This document shows positions 44,975-53,214 of a stretch of DNA of 64,000 nucleotides, one piece after another. Position 1 is the stretch's first letter; every line of letters starts with the position of its first letter. The position numbers and the translations under genes are program-made. The notes under the pieces are model-generated. The model saw only the letters and a list, made by a program, of their open reading frames with translations, was not told the origin of the DNA and searched no databases. Source of the DNA: Streptomyces collinus (GTDB taxonomy: Bacteria; Actinomycetota; Actinomycetes; Streptomycetales; Streptomycetaceae); contig NZ_CP133771.1 of the NCBI RefSeq assembly GCF_031348265.1, forward strand, positions 1 to 64,000, in the 5' to 3' direction.

Positions 44975-45865
44975 TCACCGGCCTCTGAGCTGGCGTGCCG
45001 GAGGCTGGGGCGGGCGAGTGCGGATGTGTGCGGCGTGCAGAAGGGGGTCGAAGGGCTGCCATTCGGCCACGGCGAGGTCGGCTGCGTAGGCGGTGGCGGC
45101 GTGTTGCGGGCAGCACTGGGCTCGCCAGCGCAGCTGTTCGCTGTAGGGCAGGTGGCCCAGGTCGTAGACGGCCATCAAGGCGTCGCGCAGGGTGAGTTGG
45201 GCGCGGTGGGGGCCGGTGGGCAGCAGCCTCCAGGCGCCGGCGGGGTTGGTGGGGGTAAGGACGGGCTGCGCGCAGCGGTGACGGTGTCGGGTCTGCGCCA
45301 CGCAGCGGATGTGTTCGACCGCCTGCTCGGCGAGGTAGCGGCACAGCAGCATCTGCACGACGGGACGGGAGGGGCTGTCGGTATCGATGTCGGTGGCTTC
45401 TGAACTGGTGGGTGGCGGGGAGGGAGTGAAGGCGCCGGTGTCGGTCAGACGGCGGGTGTGGATGGCGAGCTGGCGGCGGATCGCCTCGAGGCGGGGGCCG
45501 GGGCGGCAGAGGGGGGTGCGACGAGGACAGAGCACGACGTGGGGGATGCGGCACCACGGGCTGCCGTCACCGTGAGGGAAGGCGATGCCGCTGCTGAGGT
45601 GCCATCGGCAGGATTCGGGGACGTGCGTGGTGGCCAGTTCGGCGGGGTGCAGTGCGATGGGCCGTTGGTCGGCGCGCTGGTAGAGGTCGATGCGGTTGCC
45701 GCACTGGCGGCATCGGCCGCTTTGGCCAGCGCGCAGCAGGCGGCTGGGGCTGTTTCCGGCGATCTGCACGGGGCGGTGATGGCGGGTGATGCGGCTGCTG
45801 CCGTCCCAGTGTCGGCCGGCGGAGGCGGGCATGGAGCACATGGCCCGGACCGTGCCAGGCGGCAC
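44975..45865 (-). CDS. DUF6083-like zinc-ribbon protein
   Basis: A 296-residue protein. A zinc-ribbon-like start CRQCGNRIDLYQRADQRPI is followed by LHPAELATTHVPESCRWHLS and HVVLCPRR. This matches a small Streptomyces accessory family I know as DUF6083. A C-terminal helical part contains further Cys residues (RCVAQTRHRHRC, QCCPQHAA). No biochemical role is known. It begins a compact operon with a ribbon-helix-helix-like gene and an SF1 helicase, suggesting a shared nucleic-acid function. Confidence 0.6.
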   Translation of the reverse strand: MPPGTVRAMCSMPASAGRHWDGSSRITRHHRPVQIAGNSPSRLLRAGQSGRCRQCGNRIDLYQRADQRPIALHPAELATTHVPESCRWHLSSGIAFPHGDGSPWCRIPHVVLCPRRTPLCRPGPRLEAIRRQLAIHTRRLTDTGAFTPSPPPTSSEATDIDTDSPSRPVVQMLLCRYLAEQAVEHIRCVAQTRHRHRCAQPVLTPTNPAGAWRLLPTGPHRAQLTLRDALMAVYDLGHLPYSEQLRWRAQCCPQHAATAYAADLAVAEWQPFDPLLHAAHIRTRPPQPPARQLRGR

Positions 45866-46010
45866 GCTGCGATGCGCAACAGGGCGGGGCGTGTGTCCCC
45901 CGGTCGGCCCAACAGCCTCGAACGGGCGCTCTCCCAGGTGGCCTCACGTTCGATTCAGGCTCGCCATTCGAGTGATTCGCGGTCTGGCACGGAGGTCGGT
46001 TGCGGGGGTG

Positions 46011-46274
46011 TCAGGAGCCGTGTGTGCCGGGCGGGGTGTGGTCGCGGCAGAGGGTGCCGAGGAGCTGCTCGATGGGCACGTCGAAGGTGTGGGCGAGGGC
46101 GTGCCAGGTGGTGACGCTGCCGGTGGTGCGGCCGTGTTCAAGGTCGATGAGGGTGCGCCGGGCCAGGCCGCTGCGTTCGGCGAGTTCATCGAAGGTCCAG
46201 CCGCGCTCTCCTCGCAGGCGCGCGAGGTTGACGCGCAGTGCGGTGAGGTCCGGATCCGGCGGCAAGATCGTCAC
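46011..46274 (-). CDS. XRE-family transcriptional regulator
   Basis: An 87-residue protein, mostly one HTH domain (WTFDELAERSGLARRTLIDL, then WHALAHTFDVPIEQLLGTL). I start it at GTG 46274: the longer option (ATG 46325) lies inside a palindromic operator and would add a tail that does not look coding. Divergent from the 359-residue zinc-finger-like gene, with two matching palindromes between them, so it probably represses both directions. Confidence 0.7.
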   Translation of the reverse strand: MTILPPDPDLTALRVNLARLRGERGWTFDELAERSGLARRTLIDLEHGRTTGSVTTWHALAHTFDVPIEQLLGTLCRDHTPPGTHGS

Positions 46275-46308
46275 TCCACCATCCGACGGTGCAGAACCCT
46301 GCCCTGTC

Positions 46309-46326
46309 AGTGCAGACCTCTGCACT
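46309..46326. promoter_or_regulatory. Palindromic operator 1 (AGTGCAGACCTCTGCACT)
   Basis: Perfect 8+8 inverted repeat with a 2-bp centre. It shares the core TGCAGA-N2-TCTGCA with a second site centred 46 bp away. Probably bound by the divergent XRE regulator. Confidence 0.65.
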
Positions 46327-46355
46327 ATTTGTCGAGGTGGGATAGCTGGATCGCG

Positions 46356-46371
46356 GTGCAGAGATCTGCAC
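46356..46371. promoter_or_regulatory. Palindromic operator 2 (GTGCAGAGATCTGCAC)
   Basis: Perfect inverted repeat with the same TGCAGA-N2-TCTGCA core as operator 1. A weaker half-site (GTGCAGAACCCTGC) lies at about 46290-46303, suggesting cooperative binding along the region. Confidence 0.65.
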
Positions 46372-46448
46372 TACCGTGCGTACTCCGGCCCTCTGCTGCC
46401 GGAGCACCGGCTAGGTCGGCGCAAGACAGACGGGAGGACGAACAGCCC

Positions 46449-47528
46449 ATGAGGCTTGCCGGCGCGCACGCCGCAGTGCGGCGCATCTGGACAGTGGAAC
46501 TACGTCCGCGAGCGGGCGTTCCCACTCTCGTCTGCCCCTCCTGCACCGCGCGCACGCTGTCACTCACAGGGGACTCGGCACGGTCGGCTGTCCTGGCTCA
46601 CCTGGCCCACCACGCACACGCCGAAGCGTTGCCCGCCCACTTGCGCAGCTGCCAGTGCCGAGTGCGGGGCTGCCTGTGGCATCCACGTCACCGCGGCTGC
46701 GCCGGGCCGGTACTGCTCGCACTTACCCGCGACCGTTCCGGCCGCACCTGGCGGCTGGCCGACACGTGCGCAGCCTGTGCGGCCGCGACCAGCCATACCG
46801 CCGTGGTGCCTGACACCCTCTCCGGACCCCGGCCGCGTTCCTTTGCCTGCTCCTCCCCCTCCGCACGCCGGGCTCACCCTGGGATCCAGGAGCGGCTGCG
46901 AGTGAGAGAGATGCTCACCTACCTGGGCACAGCACTACCCAGGTTCACCTCTCCTGCGGCCCGGTTGCTGGCCCTGCAGTGCGCGCTGCGCACCGATGCC
47001 TGCGGCCAGGTCCGGCTGCCGGCAGGTCTGCTGCGAGGCATGCGCCTGCGCGGAAGCGGCGAGTTGTGGCGGGAGCTGGCCCACGCTGGCTGGCTGCAGC
47101 TGCCGGACTTCCGCGCGCTGCCCTTGCAGCTGCGGCTGCTCGATGCCGCGGTCCTGGACCAGGCGCCCGGACGCCGCGCTCGCTGCCGCGCCGCCCACTG
47201 GGCCCTGCACCCCGCACCGCTGGCGCTGCCAGCCGCGGCGCCCGCCCTGCGGCTGACTGCCCTCGTGCTGGCCGCCCACCCCCCTAGCCAGGCCGAACAC
47301 GGCACCGAAATGGACATCCTCGCGAGCCTGTGCGGACATTCCCCGCAGCAGACAGGGGACATCCTCGACCGGCTGGTGACCACCGGCACTCTGGAGGCAT
47401 GGCATCTCAACCGGGAGACCGACGAGGTGTGCTGGCAACTGCGTCAACCGCAGGCCCGAACTCATGCCTGTGGACGGACTCGTTGGCGCCCGGACCGCGC
47501 AGCCTTCAAGGAGGCATCGAGCACATGA
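46449..47528 (+). CDS. Unrecognised Cys-rich protein with a C-terminal winged-helix-like part
   Basis: A 359-residue protein from ATG 46449; GGGAGGA lies about 12 bases upstream. The N-terminal third has zinc-ribbon-like Cys pairs (VCPSCTARTL, SCQCRVRGCLWHPRHRGC, DTCAACAAAT). The middle is Leu/Arg-rich and helical (SGELWRELAHAGWLQLPDF). The last ~100 residues look like a winged helix (MDILASLCGHSPQQTGDILD, RLVTTGTLEAWHL). Likely a DNA-binding accessory protein controlled through the twin operators upstream. No family recognised. Confidence 0.55.
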   Translation: MRLAGAHAAVRRIWTVELRPRAGVPTLVCPSCTARTLSLTGDSARSAVLAHLAHHAHAEALPAHLRSCQCRVRGCLWHPRHRGCAGPVLLALTRDRSGRTWRLADTCAACAAATSHTAVVPDTLSGPRPRSFACSSPSARRAHPGIQERLRVREMLTYLGTALPRFTSPAARLLALQCALRTDACGQVRLPAGLLRGMRLRGSGELWRELAHAGWLQLPDFRALPLQLRLLDAAVLDQAPGRRARCRAAHWALHPAPLALPAAAPALRLTALVLAAHPPSQAEHGTEMDILASLCGHSPQQTGDILDRLVTTGTLEAWHLNRETDEVCWQLRQPQARTHACGRTRWRPDRAAFKEASST

Positions 47529-47685
47529 CATGACTCAGATGGGAACAACCGGATCTACCTGTCCGTACCATCTCTACACCAGAGCATCGTGCGGCACATG
47601 CGCTCTCCAGGCCGGGCCGGGACTTCGCACGCCGGAGACAGGCATCACCCGCATCGTGGTCACACGCCGAGGAAAGGCCAGCATC

Positions 47686-48318
47686 ATGCCCGAGACGACA
47701 ACTCCTGCCACGGAACTGGCGTCGCAGTACATCGCCCAAGTGACCGGCGATCTCGAGACCAACCTCAAGGAGCAGGAACGTATCGGTGCGGAAATCGCCT
47801 CCCTGCAGGAGCAGCTTGCATCCCTGCAGAATGACCACGCCGTGCTGGTGAACATGCGGCAGGTCCTCGGCATCCCGACGGCATCGGTCGAGCCTGCAGC
47901 CGAGTCCCAGACGAAGGTTCCCTCTCCCCGGCGAAAGAAGGCCGGTGCCGCGACCGCCGGGAAGCAGAAGGCCCGCAAGTCCACCGCAGCGCCGGCAAAG
48001 AAGACGGCGAAGAAGCCCTCAGTCAAGGCGGCGAGTTCTGCGAAGGCGGCTCAGCCCACGCTGGTGGAGCTCCTTCGCCACCACCTTGCCGAGCAGAAGG
48101 AACCGCGCTCCGCAGCAGAAATTTCTACAGTGCTCGGCCAGGCCCACCCCGACCGTGACATCGCGGCCAAGGTCGTGCGCGTCACGCTGGAGGGGCTGGT
48201 GGCCAAGAGCCAGGCGGAGCGCTCCAAGCAGGGCAGGTCCGTCTTCTACGCCGCCCCTGCCCCGGAGCCGGCCGCAGCGCCCGAAGCCGAGGCTCAGCCC
48301 GAGGCCGCCGATCACTGA
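47686..48318 (+). CDS. Coiled-coil / Lys-Ala-rich / winged-helix protein
   Basis: A 210-residue protein from ATG 47686 behind GGAAAGG. Residues ~8-60 form a coiled coil (NLKEQERIGAEIASLQEQLA). Residues ~75-125 are a histone-H1-like basic linker (KKTAKKPSVKAASSAKAA). Residues ~125-190 form a winged-helix-like domain (LVELLRHHLAEQKEPRSAAE, KVVRVTLEGLVAKSQAERSK). This is a nucleoid-associated or regulator-like build. It is on the same strand as the Cys-rich gene, 157 bp downstream. Confidence 0.6.
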   Translation: MPETTTPATELASQYIAQVTGDLETNLKEQERIGAEIASLQEQLASLQNDHAVLVNMRQVLGIPTASVEPAAESQTKVPSPRRKKAGAATAGKQKARKSTAAPAKKTAKKPSVKAASSAKAAQPTLVELLRHHLAEQKEPRSAAEISTVLGQAHPDRDIAAKVVRVTLEGLVAKSQAERSKQGRSVFYAAPAPEPAAAPEAEAQPEAADH

Positions 48319-48349
48319 TCGTGCGCTGGGGTGGGTTGTTCGGGCCGGG

Positions 48350-49072
48350 TCATCGTGGTCGCCAGGTGCGGATCTCCAGGTGGGTGATGTGGGCGTCCGG
48401 GCGGATGCGCCCGGTCTCGACCAGCCACTGGTGCACGGCTGCGGTGACATCGCCGGCTGCGGCGTCGACGCGGAGGGCGAAGTCGGTGGCATCGAAGCCA
48501 CCGGTCTGGGCGGAGCCGTATGAGCGTTCCTCGGTGTGGTCGGCACGTTGGGTGACGTCGCGGCGGATGCCGGGTGAATCGGTGCGGCTGCCGGAGGGGT
48601 GCAGGTAGCCGGTTTTGGCGAGGCGGACGGTGAAGGCCATGCGCAGGCCGCGGCGGGCGGCTTCGGCGATCAGGGGGCGCAGGCGGGCGGAGCCGGAGGC
48701 GATGGCCTGGGCGCCGGCGCGGCCGGTTCCGGTGCCGGTGGGGGTGATGAGGACGGCCTTGGTGCGGACGCGGGCGCGGGCGCCGGAGGCGGTGGTGCGC
48801 CGCCTGGTGTGTCGGGCGGCGATGGCAGTGAGTTCGGGCAGGTCGGTGATGCCGCCGGTCTCGACGGCGGCCAGGACCTGGCGGAGGGCAGGGACGAAGG
48901 CCGCTCCTTTGTTCCTGGTGTAGAACTGCGAGACCAGGGAGGGATCGCGGTCGAGGATGCGGGCGATGTCGCGTCGGGTGTAGCCGGCCTGTTGGAGTCG
49001 GTCGGCGAGGCGGGCTGCTTCGTTCAGCTCGCCCTGGTCGCCTGGCGGGTTACGGCGGGTGCGGCGCGGCAT
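48350..49072 (-). CDS. Small HTH protein, candidate terminal-protein-like partner
   Basis: A 240-residue basic protein. An HTH lies at about 30-52 (GYTRRDIARILDRDPSLVSQ). A second domain follows from about 103 (RTKAVLITPTG) to a conserved-looking end (VHQWLVETGRIRPDAHITHL). It is made with the palm-motif protein upstream: its ATG at 49072 shares one base with that gene's stop. Size, HTH and position behind a Tap-like gene resemble the terminal proteins (Tpg/Tpc) of linear Streptomyces replicons. I cannot align it to them from memory, so it could equally be a plasmid replication or partition regulator. Confidence 0.45.
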   Translation of the reverse strand: MPRRTRRNPPGDQGELNEAARLADRLQQAGYTRRDIARILDRDPSLVSQFYTRNKGAAFVPALRQVLAAVETGGITDLPELTAIAARHTRRRTTASGARARVRTKAVLITPTGTGTGRAGAQAIASGSARLRPLIAEAARRGLRMAFTVRLAKTGYLHPSGSRTDSPGIRRDVTQRADHTEERSYGSAQTGGFDATDFALRVDAAAGDVTAAVHQWLVETGRIRPDAHITHLEIRTWRPR

Positions 49073-51159
49073 CAGGCCTCCCGCTCAGGGGTGAGGGCCG
49101 CACGCCCGGCATCCCGCAGCGCGAGGAGTTCTTCCTCGGTGGCGGGTGCGGCGTGGGGGCCGGTGAGGTGGCCGCGCAGAAGGTAGTCACCAGGCTGGTG
49201 GTGGTAGGGCCAGTTGTGGGGCTGGGTGAGGTAGAGGGCGTCGGTGCGGAAGGCGACGACGGTGCCGGGCGGGGTGTGCAGGGCGCCGGCGTAGGTGTTC
49301 TCGTCGCGGTGGCGTTGGGTGAGCAGGGCGGCGCGGGCTCCGGACCAGATCGCGGCGGCCCATTCGGGGTGGGCGTTGGGGTCGCGGGCGAAACCGGTGG
49401 GCTTCTGCCAGGTGATCAGTTCGTCGTCGAAGCCGATGATCTCGGCATCCGGCGGTACATCGCGCTCCATGCTGCGGGGGGTAGTACCGGTGACCATGCG
49501 GGGCCGCTGGGCGAAGGCACCGATGCCGTACAGGAGGATGGAGCGCACTGCGCGGGAGGCGAGGTGAGCGGCGCGGGCCTGTTCGGGGTTGCCCTGGAAG
49601 TGGGCCTGGGCGGAGAGGTTGGTCCAGGTTTCTTTCAGTTTCCTGGCCCAGTCGTCGAGGGGTTTTCCGTCCTCCCACAGGATGCCGTCGAGGATTTCGA
49701 TCTTCCACGGCGTCATGGGGTTGGTCAGGGCGGTGTGGATTTCGGGGCCGCCTGCCCAGGTGGTGAAGGTAGTGCCGGGTTCGGCCGGGTAGTGCCAGGC
49801 GCGGTCCCCGGGCGCGGGAGCCGGGAGAAGGCCGACGTGGTTCCAGGTGTCGGGGACACTCACGCGTACCTGCCAGTGCCCACACCCGTACAGGGCGCGC
49901 ATCTGCTCCTTCTGCGACCAGGCGGCGAAGGTGGTGGCGGTGATGCGGCGGGGGGTGCCGACGGGGGATTTCCAGGTGTGCTTGGCGTAGGCGAAGGTGC
50001 GGTCGTACTCCACGAGCTGGGGCAGCTGGTCGGGTACGCGGGGCGGGGTGATGAGTTCGTTGCGGCCTTGTCCGGCGGTGGCGTGCAGCAGGCCGCGCAG
50101 TTCTTCGGAGAGGACAGGGAAGCCGTCGGCGTGCTGGCCGCGGGTGGGGATGGTGCGGGTCCACAGGTCGCGGCCGGTCTGGGAGGGGGAGCCCATGACG
50201 ACGGCATCGGGCCAGTGGCGGCGCAGGGCCTGCCACAGGAGCACGAAGGCGTCGCGGACGGTTGCGGGGTCGTCGCCGTCGACATCGAACCACTCCCCCA
50301 CCGAGCGGATCTCCACGTGGTGTTCGCCGTGTTCGCGCTGGTAGCGGCCGACGGGGTTGCGGGCATGGACGAAGTGTCCGGCCATGCGGTCACGGCCGCG
50401 GCCGGTGTCGGTGCGCCAGCCAGGGGTGGGGGCGTTCAGCCAGGCGGAGACGGCGTCGCGCAGGTAGGGGTAGCGGTCGGCATCGCGGTGCCAGGGGTCG
50501 CCTGCGGTGATGTAGATCCGTTCCACGCCCTCGGGGACGGCGTGGAAGACGGCAGTGAGGATGTCCGCGGCTGTCCGGGCGGCGAGGTCGAGGTGGTGGG
50601 TCTGGTTGCGGTGGACCAGGACGCCGGTGGTGGTGTCCAGGAAGACGGTGGAGCGGGCCTGCTGGGTGAAGTTGGGCCGGGTGGAGGCGAGGTTGGGGGT
50701 GTGGGCGAACCAAGCGTCGCCGCTGCTGCCGGCGGGAACGGAGGGCAGCTCCCGCGGCGTCTCGGCCTTGTGCTGCTGCTTCGGACCGATGGTGTCGGCC
50801 GCGGCGGAGTGGGCAGAAGCCGAGGTCATGGCGGGAGCGGCGGCTGCCTGCTGCCGCGGAGGCGGTGTGGTTTCGGCAGTGTCCTGGTCCGTGGACGGTT
50901 TGTGAGCCTCGGGCTGCGGGTCGTTGTCTGCGGCAAGGCTGTCGGGGGCCAAGGCGGGAGCGAGGGAGACGACGTCGGCCACGCCCAGCCCGGCCGCGGG
51001 GGCGATCCGCTCCGCCTTCGCCTTGTCATGGGAGGCCAGCTGGATGATCCGCTTGTCCCGGTCCGCTTCCAGCTTCGCCAGCGCGGCCCGGGCTTTCTTG
51101 ATCTGGTCCCGCACGGTGCGCAGATCGGCAAGCGCGGTGCTGTAGCTCTGTGCGTCCAT
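49072..51159 (-). CDS. Protein with family-B-polymerase-like palm motifs (Tap-like candidate)
   Basis: A 695-residue protein from ATG 51159 with AGGA upstream. It opens with a coiled coil (14-45) and a Pro/Ala/Gln-rich linker (70-140). An RNase-H-like opening strand follows (TVFLDTTTGVLVHRNQ, 171-186), with RIYITAGDP at 214-222. Three stretches in order recall family-B polymerase palm motifs: A, EYDRTFAYA (Asp386, Tyr391); B, RAVRSILLYGIGAF (536-549); C, VVAFRTDALYL (Asp640). The telomere-associated protein Tap of Streptomyces has, as I remember it, a similar order of blocks. The motifs are degenerate, so it may bind rather than copy DNA. Middle gene of a three-gene operon. Confidence 0.5.
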   Translation of the reverse strand: MDAQSYSTALADLRTVRDQIKKARAALAKLEADRDKRIIQLASHDKAKAERIAPAAGLGVADVVSLAPALAPDSLAADNDPQPEAHKPSTDQDTAETTPPPRQQAAAAPAMTSASAHSAAADTIGPKQQHKAETPRELPSVPAGSSGDAWFAHTPNLASTRPNFTQQARSTVFLDTTTGVLVHRNQTHHLDLAARTAADILTAVFHAVPEGVERIYITAGDPWHRDADRYPYLRDAVSAWLNAPTPGWRTDTGRGRDRMAGHFVHARNPVGRYQREHGEHHVEIRSVGEWFDVDGDDPATVRDAFVLLWQALRRHWPDAVVMGSPSQTGRDLWTRTIPTRGQHADGFPVLSEELRGLLHATAGQGRNELITPPRVPDQLPQLVEYDRTFAYAKHTWKSPVGTPRRITATTFAAWSQKEQMRALYGCGHWQVRVSVPDTWNHVGLLPAPAPGDRAWHYPAEPGTTFTTWAGGPEIHTALTNPMTPWKIEILDGILWEDGKPLDDWARKLKETWTNLSAQAHFQGNPEQARAAHLASRAVRSILLYGIGAFAQRPRMVTGTTPRSMERDVPPDAEIIGFDDELITWQKPTGFARDPNAHPEWAAAIWSGARAALLTQRHRDENTYAGALHTPPGTVVAFRTDALYLTQPHNWPYHHQPGDYLLRGHLTGPHAAPATEEELLALRDAGRAALTPEREA

Positions 51160-51184
51160 CGGGCGTTCCTTGTCCGGACCGGGG

Positions 51185-51790
51185 TCAGCCGACCGTGGAG
51201 TGGGTGGTGACGTAGGCGATGGCCCCGCCCGAGTGGGAGGCGAGCCGAGTGCCCAGCAGCAGTTGGGCGAGTCGGCGGTCGCTTTCGAGGCTTGAGGTGA
51301 TCGCGATGTGCGGGGCGGCCAGGTCGGTGACGTAGCCGGCCAGGCGGGCATCCGGGAAAGAGTGGCGACCCTGAGTGTTCTTCTCCCAGCACTCGAGGCC
51401 GGTCAGTACCGCCACTACGTAGCCGGACAGCGTGACAGGCAGCACTCCCCCGGCTGCGGTACTTGCCGCATCACACCGCCACCAACCCCGCAGCGCCCTC
51501 AACAGATCGTCGGGCGTGAGGTCGGCGGCGAAGCCGATCCAGTCACGGTCAGCGTCCTCGACGCGCTGGGCGGCGTCCACGCGCAGCACAGCGATCTCTG
51601 AGTTGCCCAACTGCTGCAGGGGCGCGTCGCGGCGCGCACTGAGGGCCTGCACCACGCTGAGGGGGGTCATAACGCGCACGCCACGCTTGGAGATGCCAGG
51701 GAGCAGTCCGGCATGCACGAGACGACGGAAGGTCGTGACGGCGCAGCCGAGTTCATCGGCTGCCTGCCCCGTCGTCAACAGCATGTCCAT
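51185..51790 (-). CDS. MerR/excisionase-type HTH regulator
   Basis: A 201-residue protein from ATG 51790; ATG 51784 is the alternative. A GGGGGGAGTGGG run lies directly upstream. The N-terminal HTH is of the MerR/DNA-binding-excisionase type (LLTTGQAADELGCAVTTFRR, LVHAGLLPGISKRGVRVMTP). The C-terminal ~110 residues form an unrecognised domain (WIGFAADLTPDDLLRALRGW, HIAITSSLESDRRLAQLLLG). It heads the operon with the palm-motif and small HTH genes (25-bp gap) and probably regulates it or loads the complex on DNA. Confidence 0.65.
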   Translation of the reverse strand: MDMLLTTGQAADELGCAVTTFRRLVHAGLLPGISKRGVRVMTPLSVVQALSARRDAPLQQLGNSEIAVLRVDAAQRVEDADRDWIGFAADLTPDDLLRALRGWWRCDAASTAAGGVLPVTLSGYVVAVLTGLECWEKNTQGRHSFPDARLAGYVTDLAAPHIAITSSLESDRRLAQLLLGTRLASHSGGAIAYVTTHSTVG

Positions 51791-51850
51791 CACCCACTCC
51801 CCCCTTGTGCAAACTCCGATATCTGATTTGGCATGTATTTTAGGTGTGGA
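51791..51850 (-). promoter_or_regulatory. AT-rich promoter region of the HTH/palm-protein operon
   Basis: A short, unusually AT-rich stretch (51810-51842) directly upstream of the regulator gene, including ATATCTGATTTGGCATGTAT. It contrasts with the surrounding GC-rich DNA and is the natural place for the operon promoter. Exact boxes not assigned. Confidence 0.45.
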
Positions 51851-52585
51851 CTGAGGGACCGTCAATGAGCACCCAGGCTCGCCGCGGGACCAGAACACGG
51901 GGGCACCTTCCGCGGCCTCGGCGTCAAGTTCGTTCCGCACAGACGCGGCTGGCCGACGAGTACGGGGTTCTTCATCGCACTCCGGGTTCGAACGCCGCGA
52001 GAACGGCTGACGGGTCTGGCCCGTTGGCTGACCAGGCCTGTGGGTGGAGCACGCTGTAAGGTTCCGGTCGCGGGGCTACGTGAAGCGTGTCCAGTCCGGC
52101 TCGCGCGGATGCGTCGGACCGCCCCACACCAAGGCTCGATCGGCGGGGCTGGGCACCTCGGTGTCCTGGTGGCCGTCCACGCACTCCCCGCGGCATTCTC
52201 GTGCAGGGCATCAGCTATTGCGATGAGGTAATCGGCAAGCGACAGCCACACGCTCAACTCCACACGCCCAGCGGCGAGATGCCGGCTCCTTCGACGGCTC
52301 CGATCCGCCCGTACCCGGGTCCTGGCGTGCAGTCCGTGAACAGCCTGTACAGGCCGCTGCGGTCGGTCGCGGCGAAAGCGAGTCTCAGAGCCGCAGACGC
52401 TCCACCGCTATTCCGGCAGTGCACCACACCGTGCCACGCCACTCAGACCGCGGGCCCGCGTGGCAGCCTGTGACGTCGGCGGGAAAGCTTGCTCGTTGGC
52501 CGCCGAGCCATCGTTCTTCTACTCGGTAGTGTGAAGAACCCCGCGGTCGCAGAACTTCTATGGGCTCCTTGGCGTAGAGCCTTGT
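51851..52585. other. Gene-free stretch
   Basis: 735 bp with no convincing gene on either strand. A tRNA T-loop-like string (GGTTCGAAC near 51990) was examined and rejected. No repeat or hairpin of note. Confidence 0.4.
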
Positions 52586-52795
52586 ATGAAGCCGATCAAC
52601 GAAGCACACGTGGCACAACCGGGCCTGGCCGTGGTCGAAGTCGCAGCCGCCGACGACCAGACCGCGTTCGCTATTCAGGAGGCACTCGCCGGACGGTGGG
52701 CGACCGCGTCGGCGGACCGTACGACCCGGGCCCCTGGAGAGCCCGGCGTACGGCTGCGCTGCTATCTGGACGTGCGCCAGAACCTCAACTCCTAA
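52586..52795 (+). CDS. DUF6207-like small protein
   Basis: A 69-residue protein reading MKPINEAHVAQPGLAVVEVA then ADDQTAFAIQEALAGRWATA and a conserved end RLRCYLDVRQNLN. This matches a small, widespread Streptomyces family I recognise as DUF6207. Function unknown. It appears complete although nothing around it is recognisable. Confidence 0.75.
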   Translation: MKPINEAHVAQPGLAVVEVAAADDQTAFAIQEALAGRWATASADRTTRAPGEPGVRLRCYLDVRQNLNS

Positions 52796-53214
52796 CCTCA
52801 CGCCCGATGCTGTCCAGGACGGACCGTGAACACAAGGTGCCGGTCGCTGGTCGGAACGCGGATCGTGCGATCCCGCCTGGTTCCGGCGGCAGCTTGACGC
52901 GCGCGTTGCACATCGACGCGGCCGCCTGCGCCCATCACGACAGCGACCATGCCTGCACGCCGCGGTCGCCGCCCTGACCGCGCTGCCGGACGGCTGACGC
53001 ACCCGCCTGGTCCACCGCCACGTCCAGAACCTGCGCGAGGCAATCCCCGCCCAGCACCATCACGAACGCGCAGTCCGGGCGCCGCGGGACTGCCCTCGCC
53101 GCGTGAACACCCTTCGAGCTGTACCGTTTCTCCGGTACGACCATTGCACTCACACGAGGGGCGCATCTCTGTCCCCCGCCCGTGCGCCCCAGGTAGGCCG
53201 CTACCAACAGGTAC
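52796..53214. other. Gene-free stretch upstream of the secreted nuclease gene
   Basis: 419 bp. A frame spans it on the minus strand but is a shadow. The promoter of the nuclease gene is presumably near 53120-53210. Nothing else seen. Confidence 0.4.

Noticed and set aside
51970..52010. tRNA-like T-loop (GGTTCGAAC) in a gene-free stretch
   Set aside because: The flanking bases do not form a T-stem or acceptor stem, and no anticodon arm is present. No tRNA or att site called.
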